A stretch of 50,377 bases of DNA from Brevibacillus fortis (lineage in GTDB: Bacteria > Bacillota > Bacilli > Brevibacillales > Brevibacillaceae), in NCBI RefSeq assembly GCF_003013395.1, contig NZ_PXZM01000030.1:1-50377 (forward strand), given 5' to 3'. Each line of letters starts with the position of its first letter. Within the stretch, counting starts at the first letter, position 1. Shown in pieces: positions 40,770 through 49,169 of this stretch. Under the pieces are notes generated by a model. The model made no database searches. It was not told the origin of the DNA and saw only the letters and a list, made by a program, of their open reading frames with translations. Position numbers and translations under genes: made by a program.

Positions 40770-41348
40770 CTACATAGCAGGCGAGGGAAGAGGGTGCCAA
40801 TTCATCTCGCGCAAAAAATGACTGAGCTCAGAAAACTTGGCGATCCGTTCCTCGCGTGTAAAAGATGCGTTAGCCCCACTGGTAGACGGCACGACAAACA
40901 CATAGCTGCCAGACCAATCTTCTGTCCCAAAGTACCTGATTGGCTGCAGCCCCAGTGAAATGGCTTCTTTTTTTTGTCGGGTCGCGTGACGAAAAGCAGT
41001 AATTCCGTTAAAACAAATAACACGAGGCCGGTAGGTCTGGATCATTTGAACGAACAGCTCTGCCCCTTCGGCATAATCCTCGTTACGCAGGTCTGTTGCG
41101 GAGCGGGTAGGACGTGAGACGAGATCGGTAATGCCATAGTTGTAGTTCAAGAGGGTAGCGGTTTCCTCGGGCAACAGCTTGTGAGGTGTCAGGCCTCCTT
41201 CGTACAATCCGCGCCAAAACAGGTTGGCTGGATTGGCGTAGTGGAAACCCGTCGTAGCCGATATACGTCCTGGATTGATACCGCAAAATAAGACCGCCAA
41301 ATCGCGGCGAATGTATGTGGGCAACCATTTTTCTGTGAACTCGACCAA
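40770..41348 (-). CDS. mug: G/U mismatch-specific uracil-DNA glycosylase (Mug family)
   Basis: A 192-residue DNA repair enzyme. It has the Mug active-site motif GINPGRISATTGFHYANPAN (Asn as catalytic residue in NPG), and the DNA-intercalation motif VPSTSGANAS. It removes uracil (and ethenocytosine) opposite guanine. The start is TTG 41348 because AGGAGGGG precedes it by 6 bases; the 11 codons upstream lack such a site. It lies 73 bases upstream of the CotS-like gene on the same strand. Confidence 0.88.
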   Translation of the reverse strand: MVEFTEKWLPTYIRRDLAVLFCGINPGRISATTGFHYANPANLFWRGLYEGGLTPHKLLPEETATLLNYNYGITDLVSRPTRSATDLRNEDYAEGAELFVQMIQTYRPRVICFNGITAFRHATRQKKEAISLGLQPIRYFGTEDWSGSYVFVVPSTSGANASFTREERIAKFSELSHFLREMNWHPLPSPAM

Positions 41349-41406
41349 AGCGAACCCCTCCTGTTTACCACATTGTAGCACATCAGTGAGCGCTTTCAGA
41401 AAGGAT

Positions 41407-41435
41407 CAAAAAAAGCTGCCAGATTCGGCAGCTTC
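41407..41435 (-). terminator. terminator after the 49-residue protein gene
   Basis: On the minus strand AAGCTGCCG pairs with TGGCAGCTT around a short loop, followed by seven T. Confidence 0.82.
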
Positions 41436-41462
41436 AAGTTATATTGGATCAAGTAATGGATC

Positions 41463-41612
41463 TTATAATTGGGGATGCGGATACGGCAGCACTTGCTGTG
41501 GCTCATTGAAGGCGAATTGCTCCAATTCATTCCGGACGTATCTTTTCGTCTCGAATGGAACGACTTCTTGTTCTTCATTACCCCACAACCAATTCGACAG
41601 CATTTGTATCAT
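41463..41612 (-). CDS. hypothetical 49-residue protein
   Basis: The ATG at 41612 follows GTGGAGGGT by 7 bases and opens a 49-residue reading frame ending before a clear terminator. The product begins with an amphipathic Met/Leu/Trp-rich helix (MIQMLSNWLWGNEEQE) and ends in a Pro/His tail (YPHPQL). No family is recognised. The gene's own ribosome site and terminator support it despite its size. It could be a spore- or stress-related small protein (guess). Confidence 0.65.
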   Translation of the reverse strand: MIQMLSNWLWGNEEQEVVPFETKRYVRNELEQFAFNEPQQVLPYPHPQL

Positions 41613-41767
41613 AAGAATACCCTCCACTTTGTGGAAATGTTTTACATGTTCATCATACTCCTGTTGAGGGCATTTTTGGTTGGGTAGGTGTGAATAAGGC
41701 GTGAAGAAATCGTGGATAGAACGTGAACAAAAAGGAAGCGATTTCACAGGGCAAATCCTTTCCCAAA

Positions 41768-41819
41768 GAAAAAAGCGAAAAGTAGTCCGCCTGTACCAAC
41801 GGACTCTGTTCGCTTTTTT
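41768..41819 (-). terminator. terminator after the SDR gene
   Basis: AAAAAAGCGAA pairs with TTCGCTTTTTT, with inner AGTCCG/CGGACT; the T run on the minus strand follows the dehydrogenase stop. Confidence 0.82.
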
Positions 41820-41831
41820 GCTGTGTCATTT

Positions 41832-42551
41832 CTATGGATTGGTGGACCACAGTCCAGCGGATTTCACAAAGATGCGTTTGTTCAGCTTCAGCTGGCTGAC
41901 TACGAACTCAGCAATATCCTCAGGCTGCATGGTCTTTTCAGGATTTCCATCGGTCAGTCCCAAGTCAATTGCCATATCGGTTGCTACTGTGCTAGGAGTA
42001 AGCGCCGTTACGCGAATGTTGTGTTTGCGCACTTCGAGAGCCAACGATTCAGTCAGACCAAGAACACCAAACTTGGATGCACTATACGCACTGGTGACAG
42101 GAGCCCCTTTTTGTCCAGCAGTGGAGGAGATGTTGATAATGTCACCGGAGTTTTGGTCAATCATGCCAGGGAGTACTGCGCGAGTCACGTAGTACACACC
42201 CATCAAATTGACTTGGATGATTTGTTCCCATTCGCTCGTTTCCAGCTCCAGGAATTTACCGAATTTAGCGACGCCTGCATTGTTGAGCAGGATATCAATT
42301 TGACCCAGTTCATTTTTGATAGAGGTAACGGCTGTCGTGACATCATCGTAGTTGGAAACGTCTGCTGTCGCAATCGCTACCTTCACGCCGTATGCTTCTA
42401 CTTCCTTGGCTACTTGCTTCAAGTTTTCCTCTGAGCGAGCCAAGAGGCCAAGATTCACGCCTTCTTTTGCCAAAGCAATGGCAGTAGCACGACCAATGCC
42501 TTTGCCTGCTCCTGTAATGATTGCTGTTTTACCTTTTAGATCGATAGCCAA
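41832..42551 (-). CDS. short-chain dehydrogenase/reductase (3-oxoacyl-ACP reductase-like)
   Basis: A 239-residue Rossmann-fold oxidoreductase of the classical SDR type. The nucleotide loop is TGAGKGIG (about 14-21), followed by NNAG, the catalytic Ser in NISSTAG and Tyr-x3-Lys in [14 protein letters not shown] after strand 2 suggests NADP(H). Start TTG 42551 lies 7 bases after AAGGAG; the frame upstream would include that ribosome site. It is annotated FabG-like by family; the substrate is not predictable. Confidence 0.88.
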   Translation of the reverse strand: MAIDLKGKTAIITGAGKGIGRATAIALAKEGVNLGLLARSEENLKQVAKEVEAYGVKVAIATADVSNYDDVTTAVTSIKNELGQIDILLNNAGVAKFGKFLELETSEWEQIIQVNLMGVYYVTRAVLPGMIDQNSGDIINISSTAGQKGAPVTSAYSASKFGVLGLTESLALEVRKHNIRVTALTPSTVATDMAIDLGLTDGNPEKTMQPEDIAEFVVSQLKLNKRIFVKSAGLWSTNP

Positions 42552-42665
42552 TCGATAACACTCCTTTTTCAAGACAATAGGAATCTCATGTATAGTGTGC
42601 AGTGTACTAGCATTTATCCGAGGGGGGAAGGATGCACTTTTATGTACGTAGGTTACAAAAAGTAA

Positions 42666-42707
42666 CTAGCAAATGTTGTCCCAAGAAGGAGGGAGAACAT
42701 TTGCTAG
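42666..42707 (-). terminator. terminator after the M32 carboxypeptidase gene
   Basis: A 12-bp perfect stem (CTAGCAAATGTT with AACATTTGCTAG) with an inner CCC/GGG stem; TTACTTTTTG follows on the minus strand. Confidence 0.75.
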
Positions 42708-42722
42708 CAAGGGTAGAAATGC

Positions 42723-44243
42723 TTACAGCTTGTATACGTCTGTATATTTTTTCTCGAGGTAATTCATCAAGTAAGCCGCATTTGTGCCTTCGCCTGTAAT
42801 CGCTTGAACGAGTTCACGAGGACTTTTCATTTTACCGTATTGATGAATTTTTTCCTTGAGCCACTCACGGATCGGGGCGAAATCGCCTTTTGCGATCAAC
42901 TCTTCGTAGCCGCTGATCTCACTCTCCATAACGTGGACGAATTGTGCCGCATACACATTACCCAGCGAGTAAGTAGGGAAGTAGCCGATCATTCCGCCTG
43001 ACCAGTGTACATCCTGAAGGACACCAAGCGCATCTGTCGGTGGCTCGACACCTAGGTATTCTTTCATTTTTTCGTTCCAGATTTTCGGCAGATCAGCCAC
43101 TTGAATAGTTTGATTGATCAAGCCTTTCTCGATTTCGTAGCGGATCATAACATGCAGATTGTACGTCAACTCATCTGCTTCTGTCCGGATAAAGGAAGGA
43201 GTAACAGCGTTGACCGCACGATGCAGATCTTCTACAGACACGCCTTCGAATTGGGTAGGGAATGCTTTTTGCAAGTCAGCGAAAAAGTGATCCCAGAATG
43301 GCAGACTGCGTCCGACCATGTTTTCCCAGTAGCGGGATTGGGATTCGTGAATCCCCATGGAGGTACCATCGCACAGAGGTGTGAACAGCAGGTCTGGATT
43401 GATGTTCTGCTCGTACATCGCGTGGCCAGCCTCGTGAATACAACTGAAGAGCGCGGAATTGAAATCATTTTCGTCATAGCGCGTCGTAATGCGAACATCA
43501 CCCGGATTGAAGGTCGTGCAGAACGGATGTGCACTGCGATCCATGCGACCAGCCTTGAAGTCGTACCCGATTTTTTCTAGGATGAAGCGACTGAAGGCTT
43601 CTTGGTCAGCCACTGGGAAGTTTTTCGTCAAGAACGATGTGTCCGGCTTGTTCGGGGAGTCGGCAATCGCTTGTACCAGCTTGACGGTTTTCTCGCGCAG
43701 GGTGGCGAAAATCGGATCGAGCTGATCGACAGTCATGCCAGGCTCATACATGTCCAAGAGGGTGTTGTACTTGTTTTTGCCGTCATGACCCCAATACTCG
43801 ATGAACTCGAGCTGGAAGTTCACGATTTTCTCCAGGTACGGCTGGAACAGGGAAAAGTCGTTGTTGGCACGGGCTTCTTCCCACACCGTTTCTGCTTTGG
43901 CGGTCAATACGACGTACTCCTGATGCCTGTCAGCAGGAATTTTCTTGTTGCGGTCAAATTCTTTTTTGCACTCAAGCACACTGTGACGCGTAATTTCATC
44001 CAATGTTTCGAGAACAGATGGCTCACTTAGCTCCGCCAATAGCGCTTCCATTTCTTTAGATGTCGCCAGCTTGAATTGTTCGCCTGCCAATGTCCCGATG
44101 ATTTCGGAACGGGCATCCATTCCATTGCGAGGTGCTTGTGTAGCCTTGTCCCAATAAAGAACGCTCAGTGCTTGCGAGTAGCTGGTTATTTTCTTCACAT
44201 AGTCACGGAATTCGGCCGCACGTGTTTCGACAGTCGTTGACAT
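42723..44243 (-). CDS. ypwA: M32 family metallocarboxypeptidase
   Basis: A 506-residue zinc carboxypeptidase of the thermostable carboxypeptidase 1 (M32) family. The metal motif HEAGH is at about 270 in CIHEAGHAMYEQ, with the third ligand Glu further on in IHESQSRYWEN. DVRITTRYDENDF and TYSLGNVYAAQF are family motifs. It removes C-terminal residues from peptides, broad specificity. The ATG at 44243 follows AGGAGGAA. Monocistronic. Confidence 0.93.
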   Translation of the reverse strand: MSTTVETRAAEFRDYVKKITSYSQALSVLYWDKATQAPRNGMDARSEIIGTLAGEQFKLATSKEMEALLAELSEPSVLETLDEITRHSVLECKKEFDRNKKIPADRHQEYVVLTAKAETVWEEARANNDFSLFQPYLEKIVNFQLEFIEYWGHDGKNKYNTLLDMYEPGMTVDQLDPIFATLREKTVKLVQAIADSPNKPDTSFLTKNFPVADQEAFSRFILEKIGYDFKAGRMDRSAHPFCTTFNPGDVRITTRYDENDFNSALFSCIHEAGHAMYEQNINPDLLFTPLCDGTSMGIHESQSRYWENMVGRSLPFWDHFFADLQKAFPTQFEGVSVEDLHRAVNAVTPSFIRTEADELTYNLHVMIRYEIEKGLINQTIQVADLPKIWNEKMKEYLGVEPPTDALGVLQDVHWSGGMIGYFPTYSLGNVYAAQFVHVMESEISGYEELIAKGDFAPIREWLKEKIHQYGKMKSPRELVQAITGEGTNAAYLMNYLEKKYTDVYKL

Positions 44244-44508
44244 AGGGTTCCTCCTATAGGTTTGTCATATCCTGGTAATCAATATGTAAATCATGCAGTC
44301 AAAAAATTTTTACTACTGAATATTATAACGTTTATTAGGAAACTTGGCTATGCAAAGCCTTTGGCGTGGCCTTACACGATCATCCATGAAATAATTATTT
44401 TGGCCGATCGTACATGAAAAATTACGAGGTGGAAGCGACAAGCATTTGTCGGTATAATCGTAGAGGAAACGAAAGTGGTTACTTATTTGCGATGACAGGA
44501 GAATGAAG

Positions 44509-46107
44509 ATGAGTCAATCCAATCCCCAATGGGAAAATGAGATAGCAAAACGCCGTACCTTCGCCATCATCTCCCACCCGGATGCGGGTAAAACGACAAT
44601 GACCGAAAAGCTGCTCTACTACGGCGGAGCCATCCGTGAAGCAGGGGTGGTCAAAGGGCGCAAAAATTCCAAGCACGCTACCTCCGACTGGATGGAGATC
44701 GAGAAAAAGCGTGGAATCTCCGTTACGTCCAGTGCAATGGATTTCGAATACAACGGGCACCATATCAACATTTTGGATACACCTGGTCACCAGGACTTCA
44801 GTGAAGATACGTACCGTACGCTGACGGCTGCTGATGCTGCTGTGATGATTATCGACGTAGCAAAAGGGGTAGAGGCACAGACGATCAAACTGTTCAAGGT
44901 CTGTCGGATGCGGGGTATTCCGATCTTTACGTTCGTAAACAAGCTGGACCGTCACGGAAAAGATCCATTCGAGCTCTTGGAAGAAATTGAGCGCGTATTG
45001 GGTATTCGTTCTTATCCGATGAACTGGCCGATTGGGATGGGTAGCTACTTCAGCGGCGTATTTGACCGCATGAAGTCTCGTGTCGAGCTGTATCAAAGCA
45101 ATACACAGCACGAGGAAATCTCCTTTTTCCCTGTAGAGGGAGCAGAAGATTCATTGATTGGGGATCGTGTCGGTCAAGAACTGTGGCAGCAATTGCAGGA
45201 CGAAATTTCCCTGCTGGATGTTGCAGGAGATGAATACGATCCTGAACTGATCAACCAGGGGCAACTGACGCCTGTTTTCTTCGGTAGTGCCATCAATAAC
45301 TTCGGTGTACAAACATTCCTGGACAACTTCCTGCAAATGGCGCCAGCACCTTCTGCGAAGAAGAGTACAGAAGGCTTGATCGATCCATATACGAACGCGT
45401 TCTCCGGCTTCATCTTCAAAATCCAAGCCAATATGAATCCGGCTCACCGAGATCGCATCGCTTTCTTGCGTATTTGCTCCGGCAAGTTTGAGCGGGGGAT
45501 GGCCGTCAAGCACGTCCGTCTTGGCAAAGACATCAAATTGGCACAGCCTGTACAGTTTATGGCACAGGACCGTGAAATAGTCGACGAATCGTTCGCTGGA
45601 GATGTCATCGGTCTTTTTGACCCGGGTATTTTCCAGATCGGGGATACACTCTGTGTCGGAAAATCATTTGAGTACGAAGAAATGCCGCACTTCTCGCCAG
45701 AGTTTTTCTCCAAGGTGATGGTGAAGGACGCGATGAAGCACAAGCAATTCCAAAAAGGGATCATGCAGTTGACCGAGGAAGGAACGGTACAGTTGTTCCG
45801 TACACATCCGATGGAAGAGCTGATTCTTGGCGTAGTAGGCGTGCTGCAATTCGAGGTACTGGAATACCGATTGAAAGCCGAGTACGGGGTAGACATCATG
45901 CTGACTCGTATGCCGTATCAAATCGCTCGCTGGCTCGAAGGGGAGAAAGCAGACCTCGATGCTGTAAAGAATAGAACCGTGTCTGACCGTTATGGCCGTC
46001 CGGTTATGCTGTTTGAGAGCGAGTACCAGCTGCGTGTAGCGATGGATAAGTACTCGAATATCAAGTTCCATGAGAGTTCTCTTGGTTTGAAAACCGTCCA
46101 TTCTTAA
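44509..46107 (+). CDS. prfC: peptide chain release factor 3
   Basis: A 532-residue translational GTPase that recycles RF1/RF2 after termination. G motifs: SHPDAGKTTMTEK, the switch ISVTSSAM, DTPGHQDF and NKLDRHGKDP. The C-terminal part has the RF3-type domains (VEYRLKAEYGVDI-like region). ATG 44509 is preferred over ATG 44503, because CAGGAG lies 7 bases before the former and would touch the latter. A TATAAT at 44453-44458 in the leader is a likely -10. Many Bacillus lack prfC, whereas Brevibacillus carry it (general knowledge, not decisive). Confidence 0.94.
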   Translation: MSQSNPQWENEIAKRRTFAIISHPDAGKTTMTEKLLYYGGAIREAGVVKGRKNSKHATSDWMEIEKKRGISVTSSAMDFEYNGHHINILDTPGHQDFSEDTYRTLTAADAAVMIIDVAKGVEAQTIKLFKVCRMRGIPIFTFVNKLDRHGKDPFELLEEIERVLGIRSYPMNWPIGMGSYFSGVFDRMKSRVELYQSNTQHEEISFFPVEGAEDSLIGDRVGQELWQQLQDEISLLDVAGDEYDPELINQGQLTPVFFGSAINNFGVQTFLDNFLQMAPAPSAKKSTEGLIDPYTNAFSGFIFKIQANMNPAHRDRIAFLRICSGKFERGMAVKHVRLGKDIKLAQPVQFMAQDREIVDESFAGDVIGLFDPGIFQIGDTLCVGKSFEYEEMPHFSPEFFSKVMVKDAMKHKQFQKGIMQLTEEGTVQLFRTHPMEELILGVVGVLQFEVLEYRLKAEYGVDIMLTRMPYQIARWLEGEKADLDAVKNRTVSDRYGRPVMLFESEYQLRVAMDKYSNIKFHESSLGLKTVHS

Positions 46108-46123
46108 TTAAAAAAGGAAATGC

Positions 46124-46150
46124 AGGGCCTCCCGATTACGGTGAGGCCCT
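46124..46150 (+). terminator. probable terminator after prfC
   Basis: AGGGCCTC pairs with GAGGCCCT around an 11-base loop; only CTTTAT follows, so it is a moderate terminator. Confidence 0.6.
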
Positions 46151-46178
46151 CTTTATCCCCTCATGAGGAGGCAATACA

Positions 46179-46775
46179 ATGCAAATTTTGTTAATTAGGC
46201 ACGGACAATCCGAAGCTGACATTTTGAATGTACATGAAGGTAAGGCAGATTTTCCTTTGACAGATGAAGGGCGCAAGCAGGCACGGCGCATGGCAGCGCG
46301 CGTTTTGGAGCAGTTTCCTCCAGACTTTATTTGGGCGAGCACACTCAAGCGAGCCAGTGAGACCGCTTCTATTTTGGCTGACACAGTAGGTTGTCCCGTT
46401 CAGTACATACCCGAGCTGCAAGAGCACAATAATGGAGACCTGGCAGGCAAGCCCTTAGAGGAAGTCCCATTTCCTTGGGGAATCTTGCCGCACGAAAGGC
46501 TGGGCGGAGATGGCGAGAGCAAGATCGAATTCCGCGCACGCGGGGAGCAAATCTACTCCGCGATCAGACATCTGAGCACTTCCTATAAAAGAATTGCGAT
46601 TGTTTCCCACGGCGGCATGATTTCCAGAATCATCGAAAGCTACTTGCAACTGCCTGTCTTGCACGACATTTATTTTGGCACAGGCGACACAGGCATCCAC
46701 TTGTTGGAGTATAACGAATACGGACGTCTGATCCATTTCACCAATTCCACGACTCACTTGGACAGCATGGACTAG
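46179..46775 (+). CDS. histidine phosphatase family protein (phosphoglycerate mutase-like)
   Basis: A 198-residue member of the histidine phosphatase superfamily. The phosphoacceptor is in IRHGQSEAD (RHG at 7-9), the second His in VSHGGMI. GAGGAGG precedes the ATG by 7 bases. Substrate cannot be read from the sequence; relatives include cobalamin-pathway phosphatases and broad phosphatases. It is convergent with the GNAT gene and their stops overlap by 4 bases. Confidence 0.88.
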   Translation: MQILLIRHGQSEADILNVHEGKADFPLTDEGRKQARRMAARVLEQFPPDFIWASTLKRASETASILADTVGCPVQYIPELQEHNNGDLAGKPLEEVPFPWGILPHERLGGDGESKIEFRARGEQIYSAIRHLSTSYKRIAIVSHGGMISRIIESYLQLPVLHDIYFGTGDTGIHLLEYNEYGRLIHFTNSTTHLDSMD

Positions 46776-47311
46776 AACTCGATGGCAAAAAACGTGAGCT
46801 CCTTCGCATCATTTGGAAGGGTAATCACCCCTTTTTCTTGCAGACCGATTTTCTTCAGGAGCTTGGCAGAAGATGCATTATCAGGGTTGGTAATAGCTAC
46901 AATGCGCTTTAAGCCGACAACTTCTTTTCCGTGGGCAAGAACGGCAGAGGCTGCCTCATACGCGTAGCCTTTGCCCCAATATGCGGGCAGATAGGCAAAG
47001 CCGATATCGACATCTTCCAATGAATCTCTTTTGATCAGTCCACATAAGCCGATCGGAACATTTCCTTCCTTCAACTCTGCCAAATACAGACCAAAGCCAT
47101 GACTCTCGTACATCCCGACAGCACCATTCAAAATATAGTTGCGGGCGTCTTCTGTCGTACGAAGATTACGATCGCCAATAAATCGAATCCAAGAAGGTTC
47201 ATTCATCAGTTTCAAAACAAAATCAGCGTCTTCGGCAGTTTGCCAGCGGAGGATGAGGCGATCTGTTTCCAGCACTTTCAAAGGAACGACACCAACCTTT
47301 TCTTTTATCAT
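46772..47311 (-). CDS. GNAT family N-acetyltransferase (RimJ/RimL type)
   Basis: A 179-residue acetyltransferase with LETDRLILRW at the start (RimJ/RimL-type strand), the acetyl-CoA loop region YLPAYWGKGYAYEA (R/Q-x-x-G-x-G/A-like) and NPDNASSAKLLKKIGL. It starts directly after the M24 peptidase stop (TAAATG), so the two genes form an operon. The ATG at 47311 has no good ribosome site; TTG 47281, after AAGGTTGGTG, is an alternative start that keeps LETDRL. Confidence 0.88.
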   Translation of the reverse strand: MIKEKVGVVPLKVLETDRLILRWQTAEDADFVLKLMNEPSWIRFIGDRNLRTTEDARNYILNGAVGMYESHGFGLYLAELKEGNVPIGLCGLIKRDSLEDVDIGFAYLPAYWGKGYAYEAASAVLAHGKEVVGLKRIVAITNPDNASSAKLLKKIGLQEKGVITLPNDAKELTFFAIEF

Positions 47312-48400
47312 TTATCCGATGATTTGTAACTCTTTGGGAAAAGACGTCAATACTTCTACGCCATCCTTCGTGACGAGCACATTGTCCTCAATGCGGATGC
47401 CACCGATCTTCGTGTTGTAAATGCCCGGCTCAATCGTGAAGACCATGCCTGGGATGAGTTCTCCTGCTGCCTGGCTGTGAACATACGGGGCTTCATGAAG
47501 CTCCAATCCGATCCCATGCCCTACCCGATTGATGAAAAATTCCCCATAGCCTCTATCCGCAATGACCGCTCGTGCTGCTAGGTCAACATCTGCGATCGGA
47601 GTCCCTGGTCGAACGGCCTGTATCCCGGCCAGATTCGCTTGCAAGACCATATCGTACATATCTAGCAATTCTGCACCCAGTTGACCGACAACAAAAGTAC
47701 GAGTTAGGTCTGATACATAGCCATCGACATAGACCCCTGCGTCAATCAACAAAACCTCTCCCGCCTGAATCACTCGATCACCTGGGTCTCCATGGGGCAG
47801 TGCTGCTCTTTCTCCAACCAGCACAATCGTGGAAAAGGATGGGCCTTGGGCTTTTAGCTTCTTCATCTGGTATTCCAGCTCTGCGACGACGTCCAATTCC
47901 GTCATCCCTACGGAAATCAGAGGGAGCGTACGGCGTAGAGATTCCTCCATCACCCAAATCGCACGCTTGATCGTAGCGATTTCCGTTTCATCTTTAGCCA
48001 CGCGTATACTACACAGTAATTCTCCGACATCCACTGCTTCTGTAGCGTGCACCATCGATATGAGTGCCTCATACGTTTTCGCTGTCAAATGATTCTTCTC
48101 CACACCAAGATGGGAGAGGGGAGTTGGCAGCAATTGCTGAAGCACGGTTAGTGCATCCTGTGAATCGTTATAGGTATAAATCGGGATGCCAGGACATGCC
48201 ACCCGTGCTTTCTCACCGTCCAGCAGTGGAACGAAGAGGAAGGGGGATTGGCCTCTCACCAAAACGAGACCCATAAAGCGTTCATGTGGCTCCGACAAAA
48301 ATCCGGTAAAATAGTACACGTTTTTGGGATGCGTTATAATCAATGCGTCCAGTTTCCTGCTTTCCATATACGCGTGCAGCTTTTCCAGTCTTTCTTGCAT
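47312..48400 (-). CDS. M24 family aminopeptidase / Xaa-Pro dipeptidase
   Basis: A 362-residue protein with an N-terminal creatinase-like domain (about 1-125) and a C-terminal pita-bread domain. Metal ligands are visible in order: IDAGVYVDGYVSDLTRTF (two Asp), GHGIGLELHE (His), TIEPGIY (Glu) and IRIEDNV (Glu). It cleaves X-Pro peptides; the short form is like PepQ. The ATG at 48400 follows AAGGGTG; the GTG at 48409 overlaps that site. Co-transcribed with the GNAT gene. Confidence 0.92.
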   Translation of the reverse strand: MQERLEKLHAYMESRKLDALIITHPKNVYYFTGFLSEPHERFMGLVLVRGQSPFLFVPLLDGEKARVACPGIPIYTYNDSQDALTVLQQLLPTPLSHLGVEKNHLTAKTYEALISMVHATEAVDVGELLCSIRVAKDETEIATIKRAIWVMEESLRRTLPLISVGMTELDVVAELEYQMKKLKAQGPSFSTIVLVGERAALPHGDPGDRVIQAGEVLLIDAGVYVDGYVSDLTRTFVVGQLGAELLDMYDMVLQANLAGIQAVRPGTPIADVDLAARAVIADRGYGEFFINRVGHGIGLELHEAPYVHSQAAGELIPGMVFTIEPGIYNTKIGGIRIEDNVLVTKDGVEVLTSFPKELQIIG

Positions 48401-48449
48401 CCAGATCACCCTTTTTTATTGGTAGACAATGCTGAGGGGACTCGTTGAG

Positions 48450-49001
48450 TTAGCTTCTAAAAATGACAGGCGTCAAAACGGACAGGATCTCGGCTTCTTC
48501 ATCAGCGGAAGGATTGTACCACGTATGAAGGAGGGAGGAAGGGAAGTGGATCGTGTCTCCTTGTTCGAGATGGTATTCCGTTCCGTCGACGACGATGGTG
48601 ACACATCCTTTTACGACGTAGTAAAACTCTTCACCGGGATGCTGAAAGGCGACATGCTTCATCTGTCCGGGTGGCAACACGTTGAGGAGGGGCTCAAGCG
48701 CCCTATCGGGGAAATTCCCGCCGATTCGAACGTACTTCATAGGTGACCCTTCAATCTGTAACGTTTGACGCTTTTCAATGGGCGTGTGGTACGTGACATC
48801 TTCTTTTACTTCAAAGAAGTACGTAATGGGGACACCTAGGCATTCAGCAATTTTTTGCAGAGAGGTAATAGCGAGCGAACTGTTGCCACGCTCTACTTGT
48901 GATAAGAAACTGACGGAGAATCCTGATTTCTCACTTAAGTCTTTTAAAGTAAGCTCTTGCTGCACACGTAACGCACGTATTTTTTTGTAAATGTGCTCCA
49001 A
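48450..49001 (-). CDS. XRE-family regulator with cupin domain
   Basis: A 183-residue regulator: N-terminal helix-turn-helix (LTLKDLSEKSGFSVSFLSQ, residues about 17-36) and a C-terminal cupin_2 domain (about 105-178, with HPGEEFYYVVKG and the second strand QGDTIHFPSSLLHTWYNP). HTH-cupin proteins respond to small molecules such as amino acids or polyamines (PuuR is an example). Start TTG 49001 lies 7 bases after AGGAGG. It is divergent from an MFS transporter gene, with direct-repeat operators between the two. Confidence 0.9.
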   Translation of the reverse strand: MEHIYKKIRALRVQQELTLKDLSEKSGFSVSFLSQVERGNSSLAITSLQKIAECLGVPITYFFEVKEDVTYHTPIEKRQTLQIEGSPMKYVRIGGNFPDRALEPLLNVLPPGQMKHVAFQHPGEEFYYVVKGCVTIVVDGTEYHLEQGDTIHFPSSLLHTWYNPSADEEAEILSVLTPVIFRS

Positions 49002-49023
49002 TGAGTCACCTCCTGCTCAAACA

Positions 49024-49058
49024 ATTACGGTATTACAATAAATATTACGGTAATACAA
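49024..49058. promoter_or_regulatory. direct-repeat operator between the XRE regulator and the MFS gene
   Basis: ATTACGGTATTACAA (49024-49038) and ATTACGGTAATACAA (49044-49058) are 14 of 15 identical and spaced 20 bases apart, close to two helical turns. Each includes a short GTAxTAC inverted repeat. They lie in the gap between the two divergent genes, as expected for binding by the linked regulator. Confidence 0.65.
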
Positions 49059-49169
49059 AAATAATCGCTACATTTATTCTGAATGTTCCCTCTTCTTTTA
49101 TTATCCTACTTGTACAATTCCCTTCATATACTGGGACAAAGACAGGCCGTTAGAGAGGAAGGGAATGCT

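Noticed and set aside
40711..40770. SigK-like promoter before the CotS-like gene
   Set aside because: A GTACAATA-like -10 can be drawn, but it matches the SigK consensus poorly and the -35 is not convincing.
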